Positions 15,423 to 25,616 of a DNA stretch of 64,000 bases are shown in pieces. Under the pieces are notes generated by a model. The model saw nothing but the letters and a program-made list of their open reading frames with translations, was not told the origin of the DNA and searched no databases. A program made the position numbers and the translations under genes. Position 1 is the first letter of the stretch. Each line of letters begins with the position of its first letter. Origin of the DNA: Acinetobacter larvae (GTDB taxonomy: Bacteria > Pseudomonadota > Gammaproteobacteria > Pseudomonadales > Moraxellaceae); contig NZ_CP016895.1 in assembly GCF_001704115.1 (NCBI RefSeq), forward strand, positions 1,798,001-1,862,000, in the 5' to 3' direction.

Positions 15423-16364
15423 TCATGTGCTTTTTGATTTTTGTTGTGACGCAGTAGGTGATTGCATAATGGAACTATTGGCAGGAACACTATGGGTCAA
15501 CCATACATTACCGCCAATAGTTGAACCTTCACCAATGGTAATTCGACCCAATAAAGTTGCTCCAGCATAAATCACCACATCATTTTCAATAATCGGATGA
15601 CGGGCATAATCTTTTTTGAGTTGCCCAGCTTCTGTCAGCTCAAAACGTTTCGCCCCCAAAGTCACGGCTTGATAAATCCTGACTCGTTCGCCAATAATAC
15701 ATGTTTCACCAATCACCACGCCTGTACCATGGTCGATAAAGCAGCCTTGACCAATCTGAGCACCAGGATGAATATCGATGCCGGTAGCCGAATGAGCAAG
15801 TTCTGAAATCACGCGCGACAATAGGGGTACATCAGGATATAACTGGTGGGAAATACGATGATAAATCATGGCAAAAATGCCGGGATAGCATAATAAAACT
15901 TCATCGACACTATGTGCAGCCGGATCACCACGGTAGGCAGCAGCCACATCTGCATCAATTAAACGGCGGATTTTTGCTAGGTTATTGGCAAAATCTTGTA
16001 CGATATCTTCTGCATGCCGTGAGAGATTGTTTTGCCAATCACTCTGAGATACTGTGCCAGTATCAATGGCTTGATGGTATTTTTGCCGATATGCCAACGT
16101 CAGTTTTACTTGCTGTAATAGATCACTGAGTACACGATCTAAGCTATAAGCAATATAATGATCCTCTGTTTCCTGACGTAAATCGGCTGGTCCCAGACGC
16201 ATCGGAAATAAAATACCGCAGAGTTGATTGAGTATATTTTTTAGTTGTTGTTTGGATGGCAACTCTCTTCCGCCCATTTCACGCAAGCGTTGTTGTGACT
16301 TGCGCCAGTCTTGTCTGGCTTGCTTCAGATCCAGCATGACATGTTGTATGTCCCATTGTGCCAT
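15423..16364 (-). CDS. epsC: Serine O-acetyltransferase (CysE/EpsC type), copy 1
   Basis: A 313-residue enzyme making O-acetyl-L-serine from serine and acetyl-CoA, the precursor of cysteine. The N-terminal helical domain (about 1-180) contains PMRLGPADLRQETEDHY. The left-handed beta-helix of hexapeptide repeats (about 195-290) contains ATGIDIHPGAQIGQGCFIDH, GTGVVIGETCIIGERVRIY, YAGATLLGRITIGEG and NVWLTHSVP. The start at 16364 has GGAGG five bases upstream; the frame stays open to 16556 without a better site. Family 2A encapsulin loci commonly carry such an acetyltransferase, suggesting it supplies cysteine to the encapsulated desulfurase. It is the first gene of cluster 1 and diverges from the hut operon. 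A paralogue lies at 44287-45216. Confidence 0.9.
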   Translation of the reverse strand: MAQWDIQHVMLDLKQARQDWRKSQQRLREMGGRELPSKQQLKNILNQLCGILFPMRLGPADLRQETEDHYIAYSLDRVLSDLLQQVKLTLAYRQKYHQAIDTGTVSQSDWQNNLSRHAEDIVQDFANNLAKIRRLIDADVAAAYRGDPAAHSVDEVLLCYPGIFAMIYHRISHQLYPDVPLLSRVISELAHSATGIDIHPGAQIGQGCFIDHGTGVVIGETCIIGERVRIYQAVTLGAKRFELTEAGQLKKDYARHPIIENDVVIYAGATLLGRITIGEGSTIGGNVWLTHSVPANSSIMQSPTASQQKSKST

Positions 16365-16693
16365 GTTGCCTCCTTGAGTACATGATTGAGCATAAATCGC
16401 TATTTTAAAAATATTTTTAACACAAAGAGAAGCAATATTGACAAGCCGAAGCAATTTAACGCTGAATTGCTTCATAAATAAGCCGCTTATTGCGTTGATT
16501 ACAGTTTTAAATCTGCTAAGCAAGGCATTTTCTTTTATTGCACTCGTATATTTCACAAAAATGAAAAAAAACTGCGTTCAACTCTTTTCAACAATAATTT
16601 TTTGTGTAGTATATAGATGTATATACAGGTAGATGTAAATATAGACAAGGATAATCAAGCCCTCGCTTAAATATTCAATGGAAGGAGCCCACC
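16365..16693. other. Divergent regulatory region between epsC copy 1 and hutU
   Basis: No gene of its own. It carries the HutC-type palindrome (16618-16627), an AT-rich -10-like run (TATATAG near 16610) and the hutU ribosome site GGAAGGAG. The minus-strand half should hold the epsC promoter; I could not fix its -35/-10. Confidence 0.5.
16618..16627 (+). promoter_or_regulatory. Probable HutC operator upstream of hutU
   Basis: The perfect palindrome TGTATATACA lies 66 bp before hutU. The same 10-mer recurs upstream of hutC (24941-24950), flanked in one orientation by the same CTG-TATATACA extension. GntR/HutC-type repressors bind palindromes of the TGTATATACA/TGTATGTACA kind. Confidence 0.7.
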
Positions 16694-18370
16694 ATGTTAG
16701 ATCAAACAACAAAATTTCGTGATACAGAGATTCGTGCGCCACGCGGGACGACGCTCAGTGCTAAAAGTTGGTTAACAGAAGCACCACTACGGATGTTAAT
16801 GAACAATTTAGATCCTGATGTTGCTGAAAACCCGAAAGAATTGGTGGTCTATGGCGGCATAGGTCGTGCGGCACGCAATTGGGAGTGTTTCGATAAAATT
16901 ATAGAAACACTGCGGCATCTAGCCAATGATGAAACGCTATTGGTGCAGTCCGGCAAACCGGTTGGTGTTTTTAAAACCCACACAGATGCACCACGCGTCT
17001 TAATTGCCAATTCTAATTTGGTACCCCATTGGGCAAACTGGAAACATTTTAATGCCTTAGATGCACAAGGTCTGGCGATGTATGGTCAAATGACCGCAGG
17101 TTCATGGATTTATATTGGCAGTCAGGGCATTGTACAGGGTACATATGAGACTTTTGTTGAAGCTGGACGTCAGCATTATCAAGGCGATTTAGCCGGTCGC
17201 TGGGTTTTGACCGCAGGACTCGGAGGGATGGGGGGTGCACAGCCTTTGGCTGCAACCTTGGCAGGTGCTTGTTCTCTCAATATAGAATGTCAACAAGCCA
17301 GTATAGATTTCCGTTTACGTACTCAATATGTCGATGAACAAGCAACGGATTTAGATGATGCCTTGGCACGTATAGCCAAATATACCACAGAGAAAAAAGC
17401 GGTATCGATTGCTTTGCACGGTAATGCAGCAGAAATTTTACCCGAATTGGTACGCCGTGGTGTGCGCCCAGATATGGTGACCGATCAAACCAGTGCACAT
17501 GATCCCTTAAATGGTTATTTGCCCATAGGATGGACATGGCAAGACTATAAAGACCGTGCACAGACCGAGCCCAATGCGGTAGTAAAAGCAGCAAAGCAAT
17601 CTATGGCTGTACATGTGCAGGCCATGCTAGATTTTCAAAAAATGGGAATCCCCACTTTTGATTATGGCAATAATATTCGTCAGATGGCGCAAGAAGAAGG
17701 TGTGGAAAATGCTTTTGATTTCCCCGGCTTTGTACCTGCCTATATTCGACCGCTGTTTTGCCGTGGCATTGGACCATTTCGTTGGGTGGCACTGTCTGGT
17801 GATCCAGAAGATATTTATAAAACGGATGCCAAAGTAAAAGAACTGATTCCCGATGATACACATTTACACCATTGGTTAGATATGGCACGTGAACGGATTC
17901 GTTTTCAGGGTTTACCCGCACGGATTTGTTGGGTGGGTTTAGGCTTACGCGCCAAACTGGGGCTAGCGTTTAATGAAATGGTCCGTAGCGGTGAACTCTC
18001 TGCTCCCATTGTGATTGGGCGAGACCATTTAGACTCAGGTTCTGTGGCAAGTCCTAACCGAGAGACCGAGGCAATGCAGGATGGTTCGGATGCTGTTTCA
18101 GATTGGCCGCTGTTAAATGCCTTATTAAATACTGCGGGTGGCGCAACGTGGGTCTCTTTACATCATGGTGGTGGCGTTGGCATGGGATTCTCACAGCATT
18201 CAGGGGTCGTGATTGTTTGTGACGGTACGGATGAAGCAGCGGCGCGTATTGCACGAGTACTCACCAATGACCCAGCAACAGGTGTTATGCGTCATGCCGA
18301 TGCTGGATATGACATTGCCATCAATTGCGCCCATGAACAAGATTTACATTTGCCGATGATTACCCGATAA
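16694..18370 (+). CDS. hutU: Urocanate hydratase
   Basis: A 558-residue NAD-dependent enzyme converting urocanate to imidazolone propionate, the second step of histidine degradation. Typical blocks are [18 protein letters not shown] (about 42-59), the nucleotide-binding loop [14 protein letters not shown] (about 175-188), [35 protein letters not shown] (conserved Cys) and the C-terminal [16 protein letters not shown]. Full family length, with a strong ribosome site (GGAAGGAG). It is the first gene of the hut operon, directly after the HutC-type palindrome. Low GC and codon use match the neighbours. Confidence 0.96.
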   Translation: MLDQTTKFRDTEIRAPRGTTLSAKSWLTEAPLRMLMNNLDPDVAENPKELVVYGGIGRAARNWECFDKIIETLRHLANDETLLVQSGKPVGVFKTHTDAPRVLIANSNLVPHWANWKHFNALDAQGLAMYGQMTAGSWIYIGSQGIVQGTYETFVEAGRQHYQGDLAGRWVLTAGLGGMGGAQPLAATLAGACSLNIECQQASIDFRLRTQYVDEQATDLDDALARIAKYTTEKKAVSIALHGNAAEILPELVRRGVRPDMVTDQTSAHDPLNGYLPIGWTWQDYKDRAQTEPNAVVKAAKQSMAVHVQAMLDFQKMGIPTFDYGNNIRQMAQEEGVENAFDFPGFVPAYIRPLFCRGIGPFRWVALSGDPEDIYKTDAKVKELIPDDTHLHHWLDMARERIRFQGLPARICWVGLGLRAKLGLAFNEMVRSGELSAPIVIGRDHLDSGSVASPNRETEAMQDGSDAVSDWPLLNALLNTAGGATWVSLHHGGGVGMGFSQHSGVVIVCDGTDEAAARIARVLTNDPATGVMRHADAGYDIAINCAHEQDLHLPMITR

Positions 18371-18385
18371 ACCCAGCTAACGCAA

Positions 18386-18433
18386 CCCGTACCAGAGAAG
18401 TGCCAAAGCGCGGCACGGTGCTTCAGCTACGGG
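18386..18433 (+). other. Structured spacer between hutU and hutH
   Basis: CCCGTA (18386-18391) pairs with TACGGG (18428-18433), and inside it GTGCC (18400-18404) pairs with GGCAC (18412-18416), giving a nested stem-loop of 48 bp without a T tract. It may stabilise or process the polycistronic mRNA. Confidence 0.45.
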
Positions 18434-18489
18434 ATCGCATCAATAGACAACATCAATCATAGCGAATAGAACACATAAAGGAAGCAGAA

Positions 18490-20031
18490 ATGGAATTACT
18501 GATGCAACCCGGTAAATTAACACTTGCAGCATTACGCCAAGTTTATTTTCATCCGGTTACAGTGCAATTGGACGACAGTGCCAGCGCTGCGATTGAAGCC
18601 AGTGTGACCTGTGTTGAAAATATTATTCAAGAAGGTCGTACAGCCTACGGTATCAATACCGGTTTTGGGCTATTGGCATCGACTAAAATAGCCAATCATG
18701 ATCTAGAAAAATTACAACGCTCCTTGGTGCTCTCACATGCGGCAGGTGTAGGAGAGGCTTTGGATGACAATATGGTCCGTTTAATTATGCTGCTCAAAGC
18801 AAATAGCTTGGCACGTGGTTATTCTGGTATACGCCGTCAAGTGATCGACATGTTGCTGACCTTAGTAAATGCTGAAGTCTATCCACATATTCCGCTCAAA
18901 GGTTCAGTCGGTGCTTCGGGTGATTTAGCCCCTTTGGCCCACATGTCTTTATTACTCCTTGGTGAAAGTAAAGCACGTTATCGCGGAGAATGGTTAGATG
19001 CCAAAGACGCACTCAAAATTGCTGGTTTAGCCCCCATTGCACTGGCGGCCAAAGAAGGTTTGGCACTATTAAATGGTACGCAAGTATCAACCGCTTATGC
19101 ATTACGTGGCTTATTTGAAGCAGAAGATTTATTTGCCGCAGCCACTGTTTGTGGTGCTTTAAGTGTGGAAGCCATGTTGGGATCACGTTCTCCCTTTGAT
19201 GAGCGCGTTCATGCTGTTCGTGGGCAACATGGACAAATTGATGTAGCAAGGGCGTATCGAGATCTATTAAGCACGGACAGCGAAATTTCTCTTTCCCACC
19301 AAAACTGTAGCAAGGTACAAGATCCATACTCTTTACGTTGTCAGCCACAAGTGATGGGTGCATGCCTGACACAAATTCGTCAGGCTGCTGAAGTGTTAGC
19401 CATAGAAGCCAATGCTGTTTCTGATAATCCTTTGGTGTTTGCAGAGCAAGGCGATGTTATCTCTGGTGGTAATTTTCATGCTGAACCTGTAGCGATGGCA
19501 GCAGATAACTTAGCTTTAGCATTGGCTGAAATAGGTGCCTTATCTGAGCGTCGGATCTCGATGATGATGGACCGTCATATGTCACAGCTGCCGCCATTTT
19601 TGGTCGATAACGGCGGTGTCAATTCAGGTTTTATGATTGCACAGGTGACCGCAGCAGCATTGGCAAGTGACAACAAAGCTTTGGCTCATCCTGCCAGTGT
19701 TGACAGTTTACCCACCTCTGCCAATCAGGAAGATCATGTTTCTATGGCTCCCAATGCGGGTAAACGGTTATGGGCTATGGCTGAAAATGTACGTGGTATT
19801 TTGGCTGTGGAATGGCTAGGGGCATGTCAAGGTTTAGATTTTAGAACGGGGCTAAAAAGTTCCAGTAAGTTAGAACAAGCACGGCAGATTTTACGCGACA
19901 AAGTGCCTTATTACAGTGAAGACCGCTTTTTTGCACCAGATATTGCTGAAGCCAGTCAAATTTTGGCCAGTGGTCAACTCAATACACTGCTTATTCCTGA
20001 TTTACTGCCCAGTCTGCTACAGGATGGTTGA
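18490..20031 (+). CDS. hutH: Histidine ammonia-lyase (histidase)
   Basis: A 513-residue lyase converting L-histidine to urocanate and ammonia. The Ala-Ser-Gly that forms the MIO cofactor is visible in [16 protein letters not shown] (about 140-155). Other conserved blocks are [44 protein letters not shown] and [16 protein letters not shown]. Full length. The ATG at 18490 has AAAGGAAG eight bases upstream. It is the second gene of the operon, 119 bp after hutU, with the spacer forming a nested hairpin. Confidence 0.96.
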   Translation: MELLMQPGKLTLAALRQVYFHPVTVQLDDSASAAIEASVTCVENIIQEGRTAYGINTGFGLLASTKIANHDLEKLQRSLVLSHAAGVGEALDDNMVRLIMLLKANSLARGYSGIRRQVIDMLLTLVNAEVYPHIPLKGSVGASGDLAPLAHMSLLLLGESKARYRGEWLDAKDALKIAGLAPIALAAKEGLALLNGTQVSTAYALRGLFEAEDLFAAATVCGALSVEAMLGSRSPFDERVHAVRGQHGQIDVARAYRDLLSTDSEISLSHQNCSKVQDPYSLRCQPQVMGACLTQIRQAAEVLAIEANAVSDNPLVFAEQGDVISGGNFHAEPVAMAADNLALALAEIGALSERRISMMMDRHMSQLPPFLVDNGGVNSGFMIAQVTAAALASDNKALAHPASVDSLPTSANQEDHVSMAPNAGKRLWAMAENVRGILAVEWLGACQGLDFRTGLKSSSKLEQARQILRDKVPYYSEDRFFAPDIAEASQILASGQLNTLLIPDLLPSLLQDG

Positions 20032-20127
20032 TGCCCCTGTTTTTGCTCTATTTTAGACAGTTATCACTGCTATTCAGTCACAAGACGTGACTGATATTTT
20101 AGAACTCTTCATGGATTGGAGAATGAA

Positions 20128-21555
20128 ATGTCACAGAATAATACATTACAACGTGGCTTAAACACACGCCACATTCGTTTTTTAGCGTTAGGCTCTGCCA
20201 TCGGTACGGGGTTATTTTATGGCTCTGCGACGGCCATACAAATGGCGGGTCCTTCAGTATTGATCGCATATCTGATCGCAGGGATTGCAATTTATATCGT
20301 TATGCGAGCTTTGGGGGAAATGTCGGTTCGCAATCCAATCTCAGGATCTTTTAGCCATTATGCATCGCAATATTTAGGTCGTTTTGCAGGCTTTAGCACT
20401 GGATGGACCTATGTTTTTGAAATGATCATAGTCGCTTTGGCGGATGTTACCGCATTTTCAATCTATATGGGTTTTTGGTATCCCGAAGTCGATCGTTGGA
20501 TTTGGATTATGTCACTGATCTTCTTTTTAGGTGCCATTAATCTCATCCATGTGAAAGTCTTTGGCGAGTTAGAATTCTGGTTGTCGATTATCAAAGTGAT
20601 GGCAATTGTTGCCATGATTCTTGGTGGCTTTGCACTGATGCTCTATGGTTTTCAAACGGGCAATACTGCCGAGGGCGGCTTTAGTGCTGGAATTTCCAAT
20701 CTTTGGATTCATGATGGCTTTATGCCCAATGGCATAGGCGGATTAATTGCCTGTTTATCCGTGGTGGTATTTGCTTTTGGTGGTATTGAAATTATTGGGA
20801 TTACTGCTGGTGAATCACAACATCCCAAACAGACTATTCCCAAAGCAATCAATGCAGTACCCATGCGGATTTTATTATTTTATGTCGGTACCATTTTTAT
20901 TTTGATGTCGATTTTTCCTTGGAATCAAATCGGCACACAAGGCAGTCCCTTTGTACAAATTTTCCAAAACTTAGGCATAACATCTGCTGCAACAATTTTA
21001 AATATCGTGGTGATTAGCGCTGCTATATCTGCCATTAACAGTGATGTATTTGGCGCGGGACGGATGTTATATGGGATGGCGCAACAGGGGCAAGCACCAC
21101 GTATTTTTACCAAGCTATCTAAAAATGGTGTGCCATGGATGACGGTCGTGGTCATGATGTCCGTGTTATTACTGGGCGTAGCCTTAAACTATTTTATTCC
21201 CAAAAATATCTTTGTGATTATTGCCTCGATTGCTACTTTTGCAACGGTTTGGGTGTGGTTGATGATTTTATGCTCTCAGGTGGCAATGCGCCGTCAATTA
21301 TCTGCACAAGAAATTAAAAACTTAGATTTTCCTGTGATAGGTTGGCCGCTACTCCCTGCATTTGCCATCTGCTTTATGCTGTTTATCCTCTGCATGATGG
21401 GTTATTTCCCTGAATCAAGACCTGCAATCTATGTTGGACTAAGCTGGTTGGCATTACTTGGCATTGCTTATTTGATCTGGATTAAACCGCAACAAAGCAT
21501 TAAAGATGACAATAAAGTGATGCTAGAACAAACATCCATTGACCCACAACCATAA
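20128..21555 (+). CDS. Histidine/amino-acid permease of the hut operon (APC, AAT family)
   Basis: A 475-residue inner-membrane transporter with about twelve hydrophobic segments. It has the AAT-family opening [20 protein letters not shown] and conserved [34 protein letters not shown] and [16 protein letters not shown]. The ATG at 20128 is preferred to a TTG at 20116 because GGAG is spaced correctly before it. Its place between hutH and hutI points to histidine uptake (HutT-type), a role inferred from context; the close AAT relatives also include proline-specific transporters. Confidence 0.85.
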   Translation: MSQNNTLQRGLNTRHIRFLALGSAIGTGLFYGSATAIQMAGPSVLIAYLIAGIAIYIVMRALGEMSVRNPISGSFSHYASQYLGRFAGFSTGWTYVFEMIIVALADVTAFSIYMGFWYPEVDRWIWIMSLIFFLGAINLIHVKVFGELEFWLSIIKVMAIVAMILGGFALMLYGFQTGNTAEGGFSAGISNLWIHDGFMPNGIGGLIACLSVVVFAFGGIEIIGITAGESQHPKQTIPKAINAVPMRILLFYVGTIFILMSIFPWNQIGTQGSPFVQIFQNLGITSAATILNIVVISAAISAINSDVFGAGRMLYGMAQQGQAPRIFTKLSKNGVPWMTVVVMMSVLLLGVALNYFIPKNIFVIIASIATFATVWVWLMILCSQVAMRRQLSAQEIKNLDFPVIGWPLLPAFAICFMLFILCMMGYFPESRPAIYVGLSWLALLGIAYLIWIKPQQSIKDDNKVMLEQTSIDPQP

Positions 21556-21708
21556 AACTAAGTATAGCCGTTGCTTATTGATTTTATGTTTTTTGATTAT
21601 ATGTTTCTGGTTATATATTATTGATTTTACGTTATTTATTTTATAGGTCTTATGGGCTTAATGATTAGGCTTAGAGATCGCTTTTGAGCGTTATTGGGAG
21701 TATCGTCG

Positions 21709-22923
21709 ATGCAAAAAATTTGGCATAACTGTCATGTCGTCACCATGCAAGATGGTCATTATCATATGATTCACCATGCTGCGATTGTGAGTCATCAACA
21801 GCGTATTGTTTGGATTGGTGAATCTGCTGCATTGACCGGCATGGCTGAGGCACAGTGGATTGATTTAGCTGGTGCTTGGGTTACACCGGGGTTGATCGAT
21901 TGTCATACCCATAGTGTTTTTGGCGGCAATCGCAGTATCGAGTTTGAACAGCGCTTAGAGGGGATGAGTTATGCCGAAATTGCTGCCCAAGGGGGTGGCA
22001 TTGCCAGTACGGTGCGGGCGACACGAGCAGCCAGCGCAGCAGAACTGTATCAATCTGCCCGTAAACGTATTATCCAACTTTTAAATGAAGGGGTGACCGC
22101 CTTAGAAATCAAATCTGGTTATGGTTTAGATTTAGACAATGAGGCAAAAATGCTACGCGTGATTCGTCAATTGGCTGCCGATCTGGCGGTTGATATTCAG
22201 GCGACTTGTTTGGCTGCTCATGCATTACCCCCCGAATATCAGCATCGTGCCGATGATTATATTGCAATGGTCTGCCAAGAGATGCTGCCGCGTTTACATG
22301 CCGAGGGCTTGATCGATGCGGTGGATGCTTTTTGCGAACATTTGGCTTTTAGCCCATCTCAGGTACAACGTGTTTTTGCTTGTGCGCAGGCATTGGGACT
22401 GCCAGTTAAAATTCACGCTGAACAACTGTCAGCACAACATGGTGCTAGTCTTGCTGCGCGTTATCAGGCATTGTCTGCCGATCATCTGGAATATTTAACC
22501 GAACAAGATGCGCAGGCGATGGCTAAAGCAGGAACAGTCGCGGTGTTGCTACCTGGTGCATTTTATTTTTTAAGAGAAAGTAAATTACCAGATATCGCCG
22601 CGTTGCAGCGCCATGGGGTCAAGATTGCGCTCTCAACAGATTTAAACCCAGGGACTTCACCTGTGCTATCGATTCGTTTAATTATGAATATGGCCAGTAC
22701 TTTATTTAAGTTAACACCAGAACAAGTCTTAGCTGGAGTCACGCTCCATGCGGCTCAGGCTTTGGGCTTGCAAGACAGCCATGGCAGTTTAGAAGTGGGT
22801 AAGTTTGCCGATTTTATTGCTTGGGATATCGACCATCCGGCCGAGATAGTGTATTGGCTGGGTGGCGATTTAAATAAACGGGTGATTTATCATGGGGAAG
22901 AACGTTCAGCCAGTTCACTGTAG
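21709..22923 (+). CDS. hutI: Imidazolonepropionase
   Basis: A 404-residue amidohydrolase-fold enzyme opening the ring of imidazolone propionate to N-formimino-glutamate. The metal-binding HxH motif is in [16 protein letters not shown] (about 65-80). Further family blocks are [28 protein letters not shown], the His of [13 protein letters not shown], and [15 protein letters not shown] (metal Asp). The ATG at 21709 follows GGGAG; an upstream TTG at 21694 would overlap that site. A gap of about 150 bp separates it from the permease gene and shows no terminator, so it is likely co-transcribed. Confidence 0.95.
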   Translation: MQKIWHNCHVVTMQDGHYHMIHHAAIVSHQQRIVWIGESAALTGMAEAQWIDLAGAWVTPGLIDCHTHSVFGGNRSIEFEQRLEGMSYAEIAAQGGGIASTVRATRAASAAELYQSARKRIIQLLNEGVTALEIKSGYGLDLDNEAKMLRVIRQLAADLAVDIQATCLAAHALPPEYQHRADDYIAMVCQEMLPRLHAEGLIDAVDAFCEHLAFSPSQVQRVFACAQALGLPVKIHAEQLSAQHGASLAARYQALSADHLEYLTEQDAQAMAKAGTVAVLLPGAFYFLRESKLPDIAALQRHGVKIALSTDLNPGTSPVLSIRLIMNMASTLFKLTPEQVLAGVTLHAAQALGLQDSHGSLEVGKFADFIAWDIDHPAEIVYWLGGDLNKRVIYHGEERSASSL

Positions 22924-23049
22924 TTTGCGCAGCAAAATAACCAATATAACCAATCGATGTTTTAAGTGAATAAATGCTTTTAACGAATAAATGCTTTGAA
23001 TGAATCGATATTTTTATAGTGAGAGCTTGAGATGCTAGAGGAGGTTGAT

Positions 23050-24069
23050 ATGCCAGAAAATGCTTCCCCACCAAGGGCACAACGCTTTGAGTGGAAAGGT
23101 CGTCATGATGGCGAACAAGCGTCACAGTTACGTTTACACCAGATTATTCATCAAACAACGACAACAGCAGTGCAAGAGCGGGCTAGGCACACAGAGTCTA
23201 ATGCTTATGTGTTGCTGGGTTTTTGTAGTGATGAAGGGGTAAGACGCAATCATGGGCGTATTGGCGCCGCCACAGCTCCCCATTATATTCGCCAGCAATT
23301 GGCAAATTTACCTGTCCATCATGCCTTGCAATTGCGTGATGACGGCGATATCTACTGTCAGGGACAGCAGTTAGAACAAGCTCAACAGGCATTGGCCGAG
23401 CGTTTAACACAGATCTTGACGCAAGGGGAAATGCCCATTGTATTGGGGGGCGGGCATGAGCTTGGTTTTGCCAGTTTTTGTGGATTATTTGATTATCTAC
23501 AGCAAAATGAGCCACAGAAACACATGGGTATTATTAATTTTGACGCGCATTTTGATTTACGCCAGCATGATGTTGCCACGTCGGGCACACCTTTTTTACA
23601 AGCAGCACAGCGTTGTCAGCAGTATCAGCAGGACTTTCATTATCTTTGTATTGGTGTGGGGAAACATGCCAATACCAAGATATTATTTGAAACAGCCGAT
23701 CAGTTAAAGTGTCACTATATTTATGATCAACAGATTCATAGCGCCAATATGCCACAGTTATTGGCGCAGTTGCAGCAGTTTATCGATCAGGTCGATTATC
23801 TTTATATTACGGTAGATTTAGATGTATTTGCTGCCAGCATTGCACCGGGGGTTAGTGCGCCTGCATGGAGAGGAATTACACTCGGTGATTTTGAACAACT
23901 ATTTGCATGGATTCTACGTAGTGGCAAAGTGCGTATTTTAGATATTGCCGAATGCAATCCTGTTTTTGATATAGACCAACGTACTGCCAAACTGGCCGCT
24001 TATATTATTTTCGAGTATTTAAATACTGCCGTAACGCATGCTGCAATATCTGGCACTGTGACGACTTAA
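23050..24069 (+). CDS. hutG: Formimidoylglutamase (arginase family)
   Basis: A 339-residue ureohydrolase that splits N-formimino-L-glutamate into glutamate and formamide, completing the pathway. The Mn ligands appear in VLGGGHELGF (His), INFDAHFDLRQH (Asp-x-His-x-Asp type) and TVDLDVFAASIAPGVSAP (Asp-x-Asp). The ATG at 23050 is chosen because GAGGAGG lies just upstream; the ATG at 23032 precedes that site. The last gene of the operon faces hutC head-on with a gap of 64 bp. Confidence 0.94.
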   Translation: MPENASPPRAQRFEWKGRHDGEQASQLRLHQIIHQTTTTAVQERARHTESNAYVLLGFCSDEGVRRNHGRIGAATAPHYIRQQLANLPVHHALQLRDDGDIYCQGQQLEQAQQALAERLTQILTQGEMPIVLGGGHELGFASFCGLFDYLQQNEPQKHMGIINFDAHFDLRQHDVATSGTPFLQAAQRCQQYQQDFHYLCIGVGKHANTKILFETADQLKCHYIYDQQIHSANMPQLLAQLQQFIDQVDYLYITVDLDVFAASIAPGVSAPAWRGITLGDFEQLFAWILRSGKVRILDIAECNPVFDIDQRTAKLAAYIIFEYLNTAVTHAAISGTVTT

Positions 24070-24133
24070 ATGATATGACAATAGTCGCTAAACCGATGCT
24101 ATCACTGCTTGAAGGCATTGCTATTGCTGCAAT

Positions 24134-24886
24134 TTAAGCATTAAATTTGCCTTCAAGCTGATAACGACTACCGGGGTAGATTAAACGTGCGCTGGAAACG
24201 ATATGCTGGTTTGACCAAGTACGCCGTTGAATAAATAAACAAGGTTCATTTTTGGTAATTTTTAACCATTTACATTCTTGAGCAGAGGCGACAATGGCTT
24301 TGACAATATGCTCACCCTCGGTCATCGGGGCGATAGACATTAAATAAGCATGCGGCGTTAGGCTGCTAAAATCCTGTTGTAAATAATCGGGGATAATCGT
24401 GGCATTGATCAAACGATCTTCAATCTGAACAGGAATAGCATTTTCATAATGGACAATAATCGAATGATAAATATCCTGACCTTCACGTATTTGCAGGGTT
24501 AATGCTTGATGGCTATCTGCTGCTATTTTTTCTAAGACTACAACTTGGGCATGATGTTGTTGCTGACGCGCTAGAATTTCATCTGCAATATTATTAATTT
24601 CAAATAGTGCGGTATGGCGTTTTTCTTCGGCGACAAATGAGCCTATCCCTTGCACGCGCAGTAAGACGCCTTCAGCAGTGAGTTCTCGCAGTGCCCGGTT
24701 AATGGTCATACGACTACAGCCTAGAGATTTTACCAACTCACTTTCCGATGGAATCTTGGTGTTGACCGTCCAAGTACCATCTTTAATTTTATTTGTAATT
24801 AAGAGCTTAACTTGCATATAAATGGGTGTCGGACTATTGCTGTCGAAACTCAGCTGCTCAGTTAAGTTATTTTTTGCAGAACACAT
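24134..24886 (-). CDS. hutC: Histidine utilisation repressor, GntR/HutC family
   Basis: A 250-residue regulator. The N-terminal winged helix (about 22-88) includes PIYMQVKLLITNKIKDG, KIPSESELVKSLGCSRMTI and ALRELTAEGVLLRVQGIGSF. The C-terminal UTRA ligand-binding domain (about 105-245) contains QIEDRLINATIIPDYL and KNEPCLFIQRRTWS. Urocanate is the usual inducer in this family. The start at 24886 follows GGGAA and leaves the palindrome TGTATATACA (24941-24950) in the promoter; a longer frame up to 24973 would put that operator inside the coding region. It probably represses both itself and hutU. Confidence 0.93.
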   Translation of the reverse strand: MCSAKNNLTEQLSFDSNSPTPIYMQVKLLITNKIKDGTWTVNTKIPSESELVKSLGCSRMTINRALRELTAEGVLLRVQGIGSFVAEEKRHTALFEINNIADEILARQQQHHAQVVVLEKIAADSHQALTLQIREGQDIYHSIIVHYENAIPVQIEDRLINATIIPDYLQQDFSSLTPHAYLMSIAPMTEGEHIVKAIVASAQECKWLKITKNEPCLFIQRRTWSNQHIVSSARLIYPGSRYQLEGKFNA

Positions 24887-24940
24887 GTTTAAATTCCCAT
24901 TTCTTGCCAAGATTCTTATTCTACGCATTCTATAATAACC

Positions 24941-24950
24941 TGTATATACA
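24941..24950 (-). promoter_or_regulatory. Probable HutC operator upstream of hutC
   Basis: A perfect TGTATATACA palindrome 54 bp upstream of the chosen hutC start, identical to the one before hutU. It implies autoregulation. Confidence 0.7.
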
Positions 24951-25013
24951 AGTGGCAGATAAACTAGATGCATTTTGCGACACTGGCTCAGTAGGGCTAA
25001 ATAGCAAACTTAA

Positions 25014-25034
25014 AATTGATAATCATTATTAATT
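25014..25034 (+). promoter_or_regulatory. Fur box upstream of the fecI-like gene
   Basis: TTGATAATCATTATTAAT closely follows the core of the Fur consensus (GATAATCATTAT) and lies about 30 bp before the sigma-factor start, so the signalling set should be iron-repressed. Confidence 0.7.
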
Positions 25035-25061
25035 GCATTAATATATTTTGATCACACTATA

Positions 25062-25616
25062 TTGCATTGGGCTGTTAAATTGACAATTGATGGTCACAAC
25101 ACCACACTGCCGCTGGCATTACTGTATCAAGAACATTATCAGTGGCTCTATTTATGGTTACGCAAAAAAACCGGTAATATGCACAATGCAGAAGATATTG
25201 CGCAGGATACTTTTACCAAGATTTTACAATCGCATCAGTGCTTATTTGAGATAAAGGAGCCTCGTGCTTTTTTAACCACTACGGCGAAAAATATTTTAAT
25301 TAACCGTTTTAAAAGAGAACAATTCGAAGCACATTATTTATCGGAATTACAACAAGTACAGCAGTTATTACTTGAGCAAAATTCTTTAGAGCACAGCATG
25401 ATGTTATTACAAGCGATTGAGCAATTAAGCTTGGCCTTAAAAAAAGTTTCTGACAAAGCCCGTTTGGCTTTTGTGGCACATTTTTTAGATGGTTATACCT
25501 ATGTGGAAATTGCTCAGCAACTTGGTGTATCGACCAAAATGATTCAAAAATATTTATCACAGTGTTTAATGGCTTGTTATGACATCCGTTGCCAATTAGA
25601 ATTCATCAACGCTTAA
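25062..25616 (+). CDS. FecI-like ECF sigma factor
   Basis: A 184-residue sigma-70 family factor for iron-dependent surface signalling. Region 2 is visible at about 18-80 (LYQEHYQWLYLWLRKKTG, NAEDIAQDTFTKIL, PRAFLTTTAKNILINRFK). Region 4 lies at about 122-176 (ARLAFVAHFLDGYTYVEIA, QLGVSTKMIQKYLSQCL). The listed start is TTG; another TTG lies 18 bp downstream and no ATG is available nearby, so the exact start is uncertain. A Fur box lies directly upstream. Its stop overlaps the start region of the fecR-like gene. The sigma factor should activate the receptor gene at 26894. Confidence 0.88.
   Translation: MHWAVKLTIDGHNTTLPLALLYQEHYQWLYLWLRKKTGNMHNAEDIAQDTFTKILQSHQCLFEIKEPRAFLTTTAKNILINRFKREQFEAHYLSELQQVQQLLLEQNSLEHSMMLLQAIEQLSLALKKVSDKARLAFVAHFLDGYTYVEIAQQLGVSTKMIQKYLSQCLMACYDIRCQLEFINA

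Noticed and set aside
24107..24158. Hairpin GCTTGAAGGCA ... TGCCTTCAAGC between hutG and hutC as terminator
   Set aside because: One arm lies inside the hutC coding end, the loop is about 30 bases and there is no T tract; complementarity may be incidental.
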